Below, in pieces: positions 24,351-32,450 of a stretch of 64,000 nt of DNA. Made by a program: the position numbers and the translations under genes. Positions within the stretch are counted from its first letter, which is position 1, and every line of letters starts with the position of its first letter. The notes below the pieces were generated by a model, which saw nothing but the letters and a program-made list of their open reading frames with translations, was not told where the DNA came from and made no database searches. Source of the stretch: Micromonospora sp. FIMYZ51 (lineage in GTDB: Bacteria; Actinomycetota; Actinomycetes; Mycobacteriales; Micromonosporaceae); NCBI RefSeq assembly GCF_038246755.1, contig NZ_CP134706.1, forward strand, positions 2,356,001 through 2,420,000, given 5' to 3'.

Positions 24351-25633
24351 GCCGGCGTTCCCGTCGGAACCGGCAACGGCAAACGGACCCGCACCCGCCA
24401 ACCACCGCCGGTACGCGGACCGGCCTCGAACTCGCCGCCGTGTGCGGCGACCCGTTCCCGCATCCCGATCAGGCCCAGCCCGTCGGCGTTCGTCGGGCGG
24501 GTGGCCCGGCCGTCGTCGGTCACCTCGACCTCCACCTCGTATGCCAGATAGCGGATCCGTACGTCGAGCGTTCTCGCCCCGGTGGCGTGCTTCAGCGCGT
24601 TCGTGGTGGCCTCCTGGACCACCCGGTACACCGCCTGGGAGAGCGACCCGGGCAGCGGCCTCGGCTCCCCGTACCTGCCCAGGGTGGCGTGCAGTCCCGC
24701 CTCGCGCGCCCGCTCCAGCACGGCGTCGACCTGGTCGACTCCGGCGGCCTGACCGGTGCCCTCACCGGCACCGTCGGTGTCGCGGGCGCGCAGCACGCCG
24801 AGCATCCGGCGCAGCTCGTCGACGGCCGTACGGGCGGTCTCCTCGATCGCGGTGAGCGCCATCCGGGCCTTCCCCGGATCCTTGTCGAAGACGCGGCGAC
24901 AGGCCGACGCCTGCACGCCCATCACCGACACGTGGTGGGCGACCACGTCGTGCAACTCGCGGGCGATCCGGACCCGCTCACCGATCACCGCGTGCTCCCG
25001 GATCTGGGCCTGCGACCGCAGCAGCTGCTCCGTGTGCCGGGCCAACTCGTGCTGCCGTTGGGCGGCGATCCAGGCGGTCTCCCCGAAGGCGTACGCGAAC
25101 CCGAAGAACAGCACGTTTATCAGTACCCCGGTGACGATCGCGGCGAGCATCGGCGGCACCGGCCCGACCGCCTCCGCGAACGCGTCCGCAGGGATCGTGT
25201 CGAAGCTTGTCGCGTAGGAGATGCCCAGCCAGACGAACATCGCGCCGATGATGCCGATCCGCAGCCGCCGGGCCAGCCGGCGATCCCGTCCCCAGGCGCC
25301 AAGCGTGTAGATGGCGGCGAACAACGCCCACTGGGACAGCTGCCACTCCGGCACGGCGCGGACCTGCGCGCCGATGAACGCGGCGGCGATGACCAGCGCG
25401 GTGGCGGCGGGGAAGCGGCGGCGCCAGATCAGCGGCAGCGGCACCGCGACGGTCCAGAGCAGCTGTTCGATGCCGGACGGCGGGGGCCCGAGCAGGAAGC
25501 TCCCGGTGCTTCTGGCCAGGGTGAGGCTGAGCAGGGCCAGGGCCGTCGCGGCCAGCCCGGCGTAGAGGTCCAGACGCTGCTGTTCGGGGGTGGGCCCCGG
25601 CCGTCGCCAGGCGTCCCCCGTTTCGGTGCTCAC
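24347..25633 (-). CDS. Two-component sensor histidine kinase (HisKA_3 type)
   Basis: A 428-residue membrane kinase with four to five N-terminal helices (about 20-185), a dimerisation/H-box RIARELHDVVAHHVSVMGVQ (about 222-241) and a HATPase domain with N-box EATTNALKHA and G-box DGLGLIGMRERV. It lacks an extracellular sensor domain and so probably senses within the membrane, as kinases beside ABC exporters often do. Start GTG 25633. Confidence 0.94.
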   Translation of the reverse strand: MSTETGDAWRRPGPTPEQQRLDLYAGLAATALALLSLTLARSTGSFLLGPPPSGIEQLLWTVAVPLPLIWRRRFPAATALVIAAAFIGAQVRAVPEWQLSQWALFAAIYTLGAWGRDRRLARRLRIGIIGAMFVWLGISYATSFDTIPADAFAEAVGPVPPMLAAIVTGVLINVLFFGFAYAFGETAWIAAQRQHELARHTEQLLRSQAQIREHAVIGERVRIARELHDVVAHHVSVMGVQASACRRVFDKDPGKARMALTAIEETARTAVDELRRMLGVLRARDTDGAGEGTGQAAGVDQVDAVLERAREAGLHATLGRYGEPRPLPGSLSQAVYRVVQEATTNALKHATGARTLDVRIRYLAYEVEVEVTDDGRATRPTNADGLGLIGMRERVAAHGGEFEAGPRTGGGWRVRVRLPLPVPTGTPA

Positions 25634-25706
25634 CCCGACCAGGATGCCACCATCCGCGGCGTCGACGTGGTCCGCGCTCGGCGGACCGTGGGGACAGACA
25701 CCCTGG

Positions 25707-27770
25707 TCAGTCGAGACCGTGGCCGGCCATCGGCGGAAGCGGGCAGTGCAGCAGGCCGCAGATCGTACGCAGCAGTTCGACCTCGGGCACGCTCATCATC
25801 CCGTCGTGCCCGATCACCGCGACCACCGCCGCGACCAGCCGTTCCTTGTCGTCCGGCCGCAACCCGTCCAGCACCGGCCAGGCGGTCTCCAGGGCGAGCA
25901 CACCGTTCTCCGGCGGCGCGTACGGCAGGCTGGTCCCGGGCAGCAGGGCGGCGATCCCGGCCTGGAAGGCCCGTTCGGCCTCGGTGCGGTCGGGGTTCCC
26001 GACCTGGGCGAGGATGGCCAGCAGGGCGGCTGCCGCCGACCGGGCGTCGGTGAGTTTGCGCCGGTCGGTGCGCCAGCGGGAGTCCGGCCGCAGCGACTCC
26101 TGGATCTCGGCCAGCAACAACCGGGAGAGGCAGTACTCGGTCACGTTTATCGCACCGTCGGCGTGGATCAGCGTGAACACGGCCGCGAGCAGCCCCTCCA
26201 ACTGCTGACCCGGCCGCTCGCGCAACGCCGGGAAGGTCAGCTCGGCCAGCGGCAGCCGCAACTCGGCGGGCAACTCGGCCAGCTCGTCCGCCGCGCGCAG
26301 GGCACCGTCGGCCAGGTCGCGGCCGTGCTGCTGGGCCAGTGCGGCGTACTGGTGCTGCCGGACCTCCGGCTCGGCGCTGAGCAGCAGGCCGAGCAGCAGG
26401 GGTACGGCCGTCTCGCGGTTGCGGGCCCGGTCGAGCAGCGGGTCCGGGATGCGGTCGAGGATGGCCGCGGCATGGGTGTAGGCGGTCTCGGTGGGCGCGG
26501 CGACCCGGCCCAACACCTCCTCCGGCACCACCCGCACCCGGGCGTCGGGTCCGGGCCGGCCCGACGTGGGCTGGCGTGCCTGGCCCGACGTGGGCTGGTG
26601 TGTCTGGCCCGACGTGGGCTGGCGTGCCTGACCTGGCGTGGGCTGGCGTGCCTGACCCGACGTGGGCTGGTGTGTCTGGCCTGGCGCGCCGGCCGCGGGC
26701 CGGCCGGTCGGGGCCAGGCCGAGCGCGAGGTCTTCCTGCCGGCCCGAGGGCGGGGCCGCCGCCCACTGCCGCGACAGCCGTTGCAGCTCGGCCGGGTCGA
26801 AGGAGGGCTCCAGCACCCTGATCCGGTCGGCAAGCGGCGGATGGGTGGCGAACCAGGAGGTCCGGGCCGCCTCGCCGAAGAGCATGTGTCCGACCTCGTC
26901 GCGCTTCGGGGACTTCAGCTCGGAGCCGTCGGTCAGCCCGCCGATCTTCTTCAGCGCCCCGGCGATGCCCCGGGTCTGCCGGGTGTACTGCACGGCCGAG
27001 GCGTCGGCGAGGTACTCGCGTTGCCGGGACACCGACGCCTGGATGAGTCGCCCGGCGAGGACCCCGACGTAGCCGGCCACCAGCAGGGCCACCCCGACCA
27101 GCGCCAGCGGGTTCACGCCGCCGCCGCTGTTGTTGCGTTGCCGGCCACCGCCGCCGAGGACACCGGCGCGGGCCAGGCCGCGACCGACCACGGTCAGGAA
27201 GAGGATGCCGAAGAGCAGGCCCATCAGCCGGATGTTGAGCCGCATGTCGCCGTTCACCACGTGGGCGAACTCGTGGGCGATGACCCCCTGCAACTCGTCG
27301 CGGTTGAGCCGCTGCAACGCGCCCCGGGTGACCGCCACCGCCGCGTCGGAGGGGCCCCAACCGGCGGCGAAGGCGTTGATCGCCGCCTCGTTCGGCAGGA
27401 CGTAGACCTCGGGCACGGGCACACCGGAGGCCAGCGCCATCTCCTCGACCACGTTGCGCAGCCGGCGCAGCTCCGGGTCGGTGGTGTTCGTGGGCACCGG
27501 CACGCCGCCCAACTCGCGCGCCACCTTCCCGCCGCCGCCGCGCAGTGCGAGCGTACGCACCAGCGCGGCCAGCCCGATCGCCGCGACCGTGCCCACGCTG
27601 ACCACCGCGATCAGCCCGAGCAGCTGCTCCGGCGGGCCGGCGGTGGCGTTGAACGCGACGATCGCGGCGAGGTTCACCACCACCACGATGCCGATCACGG
27701 CCAGCACGAACAGCAGCACCAACCGGGTCGACAGCCGGCGGACCTGGCGCTGCCGTTCGAAGAAGTTCAT
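25707..27770 (-). CDS. M48-family membrane metallopeptidase
   Basis: A 687-residue protein. Two N-terminal helices (about 17-70) precede an M48/HtpX-type peptidase with zinc motif GVIAHEFAHVVNGD (about 160-173) and two further helices. After about residue 350 comes a long non-peptidase region: a linker with five 8-residue repeats (QTHQPTSG/QARQPTSG), then an acidic-helical tail of about 280 residues. HtpX is normally about 290 residues, so this is a much enlarged version. LemA lies eight bases upstream, the usual partner. A membrane quality-control role is likely. Confidence 0.9.
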   Translation of the reverse strand: MNFFERQRQVRRLSTRLVLLFVLAVIGIVVVVNLAAIVAFNATAGPPEQLLGLIAVVSVGTVAAIGLAALVRTLALRGGGGKVARELGGVPVPTNTTDPELRRLRNVVEEMALASGVPVPEVYVLPNEAAINAFAAGWGPSDAAVAVTRGALQRLNRDELQGVIAHEFAHVVNGDMRLNIRLMGLLFGILFLTVVGRGLARAGVLGGGGRQRNNSGGGVNPLALVGVALLVAGYVGVLAGRLIQASVSRQREYLADASAVQYTRQTRGIAGALKKIGGLTDGSELKSPKRDEVGHMLFGEAARTSWFATHPPLADRIRVLEPSFDPAELQRLSRQWAAAPPSGRQEDLALGLAPTGRPAAGAPGQTHQPTSGQARQPTPGQARQPTSGQTHQPTSGQARQPTSGRPGPDARVRVVPEEVLGRVAAPTETAYTHAAAILDRIPDPLLDRARNRETAVPLLLGLLLSAEPEVRQHQYAALAQQHGRDLADGALRAADELAELPAELRLPLAELTFPALRERPGQQLEGLLAAVFTLIHADGAINVTEYCLSRLLLAEIQESLRPDSRWRTDRRKLTDARSAAAALLAILAQVGNPDRTEAERAFQAGIAALLPGTSLPYAPPENGVLALETAWPVLDGLRPDDKERLVAAVVAVIGHDGMMSVPEVELLRTICGLLHCPLPPMAGHGLD
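26563..26682. repeat. Five 24-base tandem repeats inside the M48 gene
   Basis: Five consecutive 24-base units (GACGTGGGCTGGYGTGYCTG type) encode the 8-residue linker repeat between peptidase and tail. The length keeps frame, so copy number can vary without breaking the protein. Confidence 0.9.
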
Positions 27771-27777
27771 CGGCGAC

Positions 27778-28374
27778 TCAGAACGAGACCTGCGGGGCCT
27801 GACGCTGCGTCGGGTCGTCCGGCTGGAAGAGCGCCGCCGGCCCGAACGAGAACATCCCCGCGACCAGGCTGGACGGGAAGACCTCGCGCTTGTTGTTGTA
27901 GGCCATCACCGAGTCGTTGTACGCCTGGCGGGCGAAGGCGACCCGGTTCTCCGTCGAGGTCAGCTCCTCCGACAGCTGCATCATGTTCTGGTTGGCCTTC
28001 AGGTCCGGGTACGCCTCGGAAAGCGCGAAGAGCCGGCCCAGGGTGGCGGTGAGCGCGTTCTCCGCGCCGCTGAGCTGCTGCATCGCCGCCGGGTCACCGG
28101 GGGCCGCCGCCGCGCTGGCCTGCGCGTTGACGGCGGCGTTGCGGGCGGAGATCACCGCTTCAAGGGTTTCCCGCTCGTGCTTGAGGTAGCCCTTGGCGGT
28201 CTCGACCAGATTGGGGATGAGGTCGTGCCGCCGGATCAGCTGTACGTCGATCTGGGCGAAGGCGTTGCGATAGGCGTTGCGGGCCCGGACCAGCCCGTTG
28301 TAGATCGACACGCCGAAGCCGAGCACCGCCACGACGATCAGCACCAGACACAACAATCCGATGATCAGTTCCAC
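27778..28374 (-). CDS. lemA: LemA-family membrane protein
   Basis: A 198-residue LemA protein: one N-terminal membrane helix (about 2-24), then the diagnostic AFAQIDVQLIRRHDLIPNLVETAKGY, LSEAYPDLKANQNM and ARQAYNDSVMAYNNKREVFP. LemA proteins are coiled helical membrane proteins often paired with M48 peptidases. The start is GTG 28374 with GGGAGCGG upstream. It probably heads a same-strand string LemA-M48-kinase-regulator-ABC exporter. Confidence 0.94.
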   Translation of the reverse strand: MELIIGLLCLVLIVVAVLGFGVSIYNGLVRARNAYRNAFAQIDVQLIRRHDLIPNLVETAKGYLKHERETLEAVISARNAAVNAQASAAAAPGDPAAMQQLSGAENALTATLGRLFALSEAYPDLKANQNMMQLSEELTSTENRVAFARQAYNDSVMAYNNKREVFPSSLVAGMFSFGPAALFQPDDPTQRQAPQVSF

Positions 28375-28470
28375 GGCCGCTCCCTCGGTACGCGTCGGTC
28401 CTACCCCTGATCATCGTACGTTCGACCACCCACCCCCACCCCCACCCACCCGTCCCCCACCCCCTTCAGC

Positions 28471-28531
28471 GTTGATCATGAGGTTGGCGGCACTCGTTGA
28501 TCTTCAAACTGCCGCCAACCTCATGATCAAC
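28471..28531. repeat. 61-bp palindromic intergenic element, copy 2
   Basis: Perfect 22-base arms (beginning GTTGATCATGAGG and ending CCTCATGATCAAC) around a 17-base loop ending TTGATCTTCAAAC, itself a small TTGA/TCAA hairpin. A C-rich run lies left (about 28430-28465) and a long G-rich run right (28532-28600). It separates LemA from the upstream HAAS protein gene, all on the minus strand. The HAAS stop codon falls inside the element. Confidence 0.9.
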
Positions 28532-29523
28532 GGGGTGGGGGTGGGGTGGGGGTGGGGGTGGGGTGGGGTGGGGTGGGGGTTAGGGGGTGGGGCGGGGGCT
28601 TTTAGGGCGCTGTCGATGATGTCCCAGATGGTGATTGCGACGATCACCACCACGCTGATCCGGGAGACCGTGTCGACGCCGCCGTCGCGCAGCCAGGCGA
28701 AGTGGGCCACGAAGTCGGGGTTGAAGAACCGGTCGGTGAGCAGCAGCCAGATCACCGGCACCGCGTACGCCAGGTTGAGTACGACGTTGACCAGGACCAG
28801 CCGTCCGGTCCACCGGCGGGCCCGGTACTTGGCGAGTTCCAGGACGATGGTGCCGAGCAGGACCGCGATCAGCACCGGCAGCCAGGAGGTCCAGAGCGCC
28901 GGATCGATGATCGGCAGCCGACCGTCGTCACCGACCACCGTCTGGAAGTGCTGCCACGGCAGGAACCCGATGAACAGCAGCAGCATGACGATCGAGGCGC
29001 AGGTGTCGGCGAGGTTGGTGTCGCGCCGGGCGGACGAGTCGGGGAGTCGGTCGACGGACCAGCGCGGCAGGTTCAGCGAGGTGCCGAGCCGTTCCAGCAG
29101 GGCGAAGACCGCCGTCACCCAGAACGCGATCTGTAGCGCGACGTTGATCGCCGTGGAGATGCCGGCGCCGATGGCGCCCCCCACGTTGTCGCTGGTGGTG
29201 GCCTGGACCACCCCGACCACGGTGCCGACGATGGCCGGAATGGTGCTGACCAGCACGATCAGCAGCCGTTGCCAGGCCAGGTAGTACTCCGGGCCGATGA
29301 GTTGGAGCCGGCGGTTGGCGTAGCTGGCGGCGAGTTGGGCCGGGTCGCCCAACTCGTTGAGCACGTCACGCTCGGCGGTGGCGGCGTCGACGCCGTCGGC
29401 GGTGCGGCCGTCGATCATGTCCGCGATCGAGGCGCGCAGCTCGGTGTCGATCTCGTCGCGTCGGTCGGCCGGTACCGAGCGCAGGGTGGCGGCGAGGTAT
29501 CGGTCGGTCAGGGTGGTCGTCAT
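28504..29523 (-). CDS. HAAS-domain membrane protein
   Basis: A 339-residue protein. The N-terminal 70 residues (DRYLAATLRSVPADRRDEIDTELRAS then LNELGDPAQLAASYA) form a HAAS signalling domain, a helical module known to pair with PadR regulators. Six or so membrane helices follow. The last about 25 residues (PNPHPTPPHPHPHP and on) are read from the G/C-rich run and palindrome, so the annotated C-terminus is probably not functional sequence. ATG 29523 overlaps the PadR stop. Confidence 0.85.
   Translation of the reverse strand: MTTTLTDRYLAATLRSVPADRRDEIDTELRASIADMIDGRTADGVDAATAERDVLNELGDPAQLAASYANRRLQLIGPEYYLAWQRLLIVLVSTIPAIVGTVVGVVQATTSDNVGGAIGAGISTAINVALQIAFWVTAVFALLERLGTSLNLPRWSVDRLPDSSARRDTNLADTCASIVMLLLFIGFLPWQHFQTVVGDDGRLPIIDPALWTSWLPVLIAVLLGTIVLELAKYRARRWTGRLVLVNVVLNLAYAVPVIWLLLTDRFFNPDFVAHFAWLRDGGVDTVSRISVVVIVAITIWDIIDSALKAPAPPPNPHPTPPHPHPHPTPTPLIMRLAAV
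28532..28600 (+). other. G-rich tract with quadruplex potential
   Basis: Repeated GGGG and GGGGG runs separated by single T or short spacers directly after the palindrome on the plus strand. This is a classical G-quadruplex pattern, located within the 3' end of the HAAS protein gene. Confidence 0.7.
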
Positions 29524-29861
29524 CGGGGGGCTCCTTCGATCAGGGTGGCCAGGGAGGACTGGACGGTGGCGAGGTCGGCGAGCAGTCGCCCGAGCAGCTG
29601 CTCGCCGGCCTCGCTGGTGCGGTAGAACTTGCGCGGCCGGTTCTCTTCGGTGTTCCACTCGCTGCTCAGGAGCCCTTGCTCCTCCAGTCGCCGCAGCAGG
29701 GGATAGAGGGTGTTGGCGTCGACCGGAAAGCCGTGCCCGGTGAGCCGTTGCAGCAGTGCGTAGCCGTAGTCGGGCTGGCGGAGCGCGACCAGGCTGGCCA
29801 CCACCACCGTTCCCCGGCGTAGCTCCTGAAGGTGTGTCCGCAGCACGTCGTCGCTGACCAT
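29520..29861 (-). CDS. PadR-family transcriptional regulator
   Basis: A 113-residue PadR winged-helix protein (LRRGTVVVASLVALRQPDYGYALLQRL, then TLYPLLRRLEEQGLL and NRPRKFYRTSEAGEQLL). It lacks a long C-terminal domain, as in the short PadR-s2 group. Start ATG 29861. A 25-base near-perfect palindrome sits eight bases upstream of the start, and the HAAS protein gene overlaps its stop, making a self-contained regulator-membrane protein unit. Confidence 0.94.
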   Translation of the reverse strand: MVSDDVLRTHLQELRRGTVVVASLVALRQPDYGYALLQRLTGHGFPVDANTLYPLLRRLEEQGLLSSEWNTEENRPRKFYRTSEAGEQLLGRLLADLATVQSSLATLIEGAPR

Positions 29862-29869
29862 GCGTCACA

Positions 29870-29894
29870 CGATAGTGTGTGCCACACACTATCG
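29870..29894. promoter_or_regulatory. 25-bp palindromic PadR operator
   Basis: CGATAGTGTGTG and CACACACTATCG form 12-base perfect arms around one central base. Only the centre breaks symmetry. It lies eight bases upstream of the padR ATG and contains a CACTAT-like -10 in the padR direction, so binding should block transcription. Confidence 0.85.
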
Positions 29895-29965
29895 TCCAGC
29901 CCGCAATAATGTCCGCTGGGCAACATGGTGTCGGTCGAGGCGTTTCGCGTCACAAAATAAAACTT

Positions 29966-29978
29966 TGCAGAGGCTGCA
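29966..29978. promoter_or_regulatory. TGCAG-AGG-CTGCA dyad upstream of TetR
   Basis: A short perfect inverted repeat within an AT-rich stretch (29953-29985), 23 bases before the TetR GTG. It could be the TetR operator. Confidence 0.5.
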
Positions 29979-30000
29979 TCTTTGGCTCTAGAGTTCGGCC

Positions 30001-30672
30001 GTGACCTTTGACGAGACGGCGACGCTGGGCCGGCGGGACCGCAAGAAGCGACAGACCCGGGCGGCCCTCGCCACCGCCGCGTTGCGCCTGGTCGCCGAGC
30101 GCGGGCTGGACCAGGTGACGGTCGAGGAGATCAGCGAGGCGGCCGACGTTTCCGCGCGGACCTTCTTCAACTACTTCCCGACCAAGGACGACGCTCTGGT
30201 GGGCAACGGCGAGGGCGACCGGGACGGCGTACTGCGTGCGCTCGCCGCCGTGCCGGCGGAAGCACCCGCACTGGAGGCGCTCCGGCGCGCCTTCGTCGAA
30301 TTCGTCGACGAGGCGCAGGGCGACGCGGAGCTGTGGCTGCTCCGAATGCGGGTGGTCGCGCAGCACCCGGTGCTGCTGGCCCGCCTGGTTGCCGGCAACA
30401 CCACCACCGAACGGGCCCTCGTCGAGGTGATCGCCGCGCGCAGCGGGTTGCCGAGCGACGACCCGTACCCCGCCCTGGTCGTGGCGGTCGCCGGGGCTGC
30501 CCTGCGTACCGCGATGATCCGCTGGACGGCCAGCGGCGGCGGCGGCTCCCTGGCCGCGCTGCTCGACGAGGCCTTCGCCGCCATCGCCGCCGGCCTGCCG
30601 GACCCGCGCACCCTGCCGGACCCGCGCACCCTGCCGGACCCGCGCACCCTGCCGGACCCGCGCACCGGCTGA
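30001..30672 (+). CDS. TetR-family regulator
   Basis: A 223-residue TetR protein with HTH LDQVTVEEISEAADVSARTFFNYFPTKDDAL (about 38-68) and a helical ligand domain. It ends in four LPDPRT units encoded by an 18-base tandem repeat, which extend past the expected last helix. Start GTG 30001. The DHA2-type exporter 104 bases downstream on the same strand is the natural target. Confidence 0.92.
   Translation: MTFDETATLGRRDRKKRQTRAALATAALRLVAERGLDQVTVEEISEAADVSARTFFNYFPTKDDALVGNGEGDRDGVLRALAAVPAEAPALEALRRAFVEFVDEAQGDAELWLLRMRVVAQHPVLLARLVAGNTTTERALVEVIAARSGLPSDDPYPALVVAVAGAALRTAMIRWTASGGGGSLAALLDEAFAAIAAGLPDPRTLPDPRTLPDPRTLPDPRTG
30595..30666. repeat. Four 18-base tandem repeats at the TetR 3' end
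   Basis: Four exact copies of CTGCCGGACCCGCGCACC (the last differing at its final bases) encode LPDPRT and run to the stop codon. Confidence 0.95.
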
Positions 30673-30728
30673 CGCCGGGCCGGCCCGCGCCGATCGAGCC
30701 GGCGCGGCACCCAGACCAGCATCGATTC

Positions 30729-30748
30729 CCCGCGCGACCGCGCGGGGA
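30729..30748. other. CCCCGCGC hairpin before the MFS gene
   Basis: CCCCGCGC and GCGCGGGG with a four-base loop, between TetR and the exporter. It may act as an attenuator or weak terminator inside the operon. Confidence 0.4.
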
Positions 30749-30776
30749 CAGCGACCACGCGTGAGGAAGTAGCCCC

Positions 30777-32360
30777 ATGACGAGTACGACCGAGCCGATC
30801 GCCGCGCCCGGGGCGGACGACGGCCGGATGTCCCGCCGCGAGATCCTTCAGGCCCTCTCGGGGCTGATGGTGGGCATGTTCGTGGCCATCCTCGCCTCGA
30901 CCGTGGTGGCGAACGCCCTGCCCCGCATCATCGCCGACCTGAACGGCAGCCAGACCGTCTACACCTGGATCGTCACCTCCGAACTGCTGGCCATGACCGC
31001 CACCGTGCCGCTCTGGGGCAAGATGGCCGACCTCTACAGCAAGAAGCTGCTGATCCAGCTCTCGCTCGGCCTGTTCGTGCTCGGCTCGTTGATCGCCGGG
31101 CTCACCCCGAACGTCGAGGTGCTGCTGGTCAGCCGGGTGGTGCAGGGCATCGGTGCTGGCGGCATGACCGCGCTGGCGATGATCGTGATGGCGGCGATGA
31201 TCCCGCCCCGCGAACTGGGCCGCTACGCCGGCATCTTCGGCGCCGTGTTCGGCGTCGGCACCATCGCCGGACCGCTGATCGGCGGCGTCCTGGTCGACAC
31301 CTCGTGGCTGGGCTGGCGCTGGTGCTTCCTGATCGGCGTACCGTTCAGCTTCCTCTCCATCGTGCTGCTCCAGCGCACCCTGCACCTGCCGGTCATCCGC
31401 CGCAAGGTACGCATCGACTGGGCCGGTGCGGCACTGATCACCGCCGGTGTCTCCACCCTGCTGATCTGGTCGTCGCTGGCCGGACACAAGTTCGCCTGGG
31501 CCTCCGGCTGGACCGCCCTGATGGTCGGCGGCGGCCTGGCGATGCTGCTGGCGGCCATCTGGGTCGAGTCCCGGGCACCCGAGCCGATCATCCCGCTGAA
31601 GATCTTCCGTAGCCGCACGGTCACCCTGACCACCCTCGCCAGCATGCTGGTCGGCGTCGCCCTCTTCGGCGGGACGGTCTTCCTGTCCCAGTACTTCCAG
31701 ACCTCGCTGGGCAAGTCGCCGACCGTCGCCGGCCTGATGAGCCTGCCGATGATCCTCGGCCTGCTGGTCTCCTCCACGGTCGCCGGTCAGCTCATCACGA
31801 AGTACGGCCGCTGGAAGGCGTACCTGGTGGCCGGGGCCGCGGTGATGGTGGTCGGGATGCTGCTGCTGTCGACAATCGACGTCGACACCCCGCTGCCGCT
31901 GCTGTTCACCTACATGGCGCTGCTCGGCATCGGGGTGGGCATGCTGATGCAGAACCTGGTGCTGGCGGCCCAGAACGACGTGCCCGCCCACGAGTTGGGG
32001 GCGGCCACCTCCGTACTCACCTTCTTCCGCAGCATGGGCGGCGCGATCGGCGTCAGCGCCCTCGGCGCGGTGCTCGCCAACCGGGTCACCAGCCTGATGA
32101 CCGCGCAGCTCGGACCGGCCGCCGGGGCGACCGACGGTGGCACCAGCGAGGTGCCCGACCTCTCCGCCCTGCCCGAGCCGGTGCTGCTGATCGTGCGGGA
32201 CGCGTACGCCACCGCCACCTCGGAACTGTTCCTGATCGGCGCGCCGATCGCGTTCCTCGCCCTGGTCGCGGTGCTGTTCATCCGGGAGAAGGAGCTGCAC
32301 ACCCTCAGCGGCGACGAGCGTGCCGAGAAGGAGGCGGCGGGCCTGACCGCCATGCACTGA
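30777..32360 (+). CDS. MFS drug exporter, DHA2 (EmrB/QacA) type
   Basis: A 527-residue, 14-helix major facilitator. Visible are IVTSELLAMTATVPLWGKMADLYSKKLLI (motif A region) and GIGAGGMTALAMIVMAAMIPPRELGRY (motif C region). Proton-coupled export of drugs or secondary metabolites is the family role. It follows its probable TetR repressor. Start ATG 30777; the GTGAGGAAGTAGCCCC segment before it gives an AGGA-type site. Confidence 0.93.
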   Translation: MTSTTEPIAAPGADDGRMSRREILQALSGLMVGMFVAILASTVVANALPRIIADLNGSQTVYTWIVTSELLAMTATVPLWGKMADLYSKKLLIQLSLGLFVLGSLIAGLTPNVEVLLVSRVVQGIGAGGMTALAMIVMAAMIPPRELGRYAGIFGAVFGVGTIAGPLIGGVLVDTSWLGWRWCFLIGVPFSFLSIVLLQRTLHLPVIRRKVRIDWAGAALITAGVSTLLIWSSLAGHKFAWASGWTALMVGGGLAMLLAAIWVESRAPEPIIPLKIFRSRTVTLTTLASMLVGVALFGGTVFLSQYFQTSLGKSPTVAGLMSLPMILGLLVSSTVAGQLITKYGRWKAYLVAGAAVMVVGMLLLSTIDVDTPLPLLFTYMALLGIGVGMLMQNLVLAAQNDVPAHELGAATSVLTFFRSMGGAIGVSALGAVLANRVTSLMTAQLGPAAGATDGGTSEVPDLSALPEPVLLIVRDAYATATSELFLIGAPIAFLALVAVLFIREKELHTLSGDERAEKEAAGLTAMH

Positions 32361-32374
32361 CCCATCCGACCGGG

Positions 32375-32411
32375 GCACCGGCACCGGCGCAGCCTGCGCC
32401 GGTGCCGGTGC
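32375..32411. terminator. Bidirectional terminator hairpin
   Basis: Perfect 17-base arms (GCACCGGCACCGGCGCA and its complement) around a three-base loop, between the convergent exporter and acetyltransferase genes. No U-tract, as usual in this group. Confidence 0.85.
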
Positions 32412-32450
32412 TCGTTCCGGCGAATGGTCTCCCGCCCGGACGTTGCGGTG

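Noticed and set aside
26563..26682. CRISPR-like array
   Set aside because: Units are directly adjacent with no spacers and encode an in-frame protein repeat.
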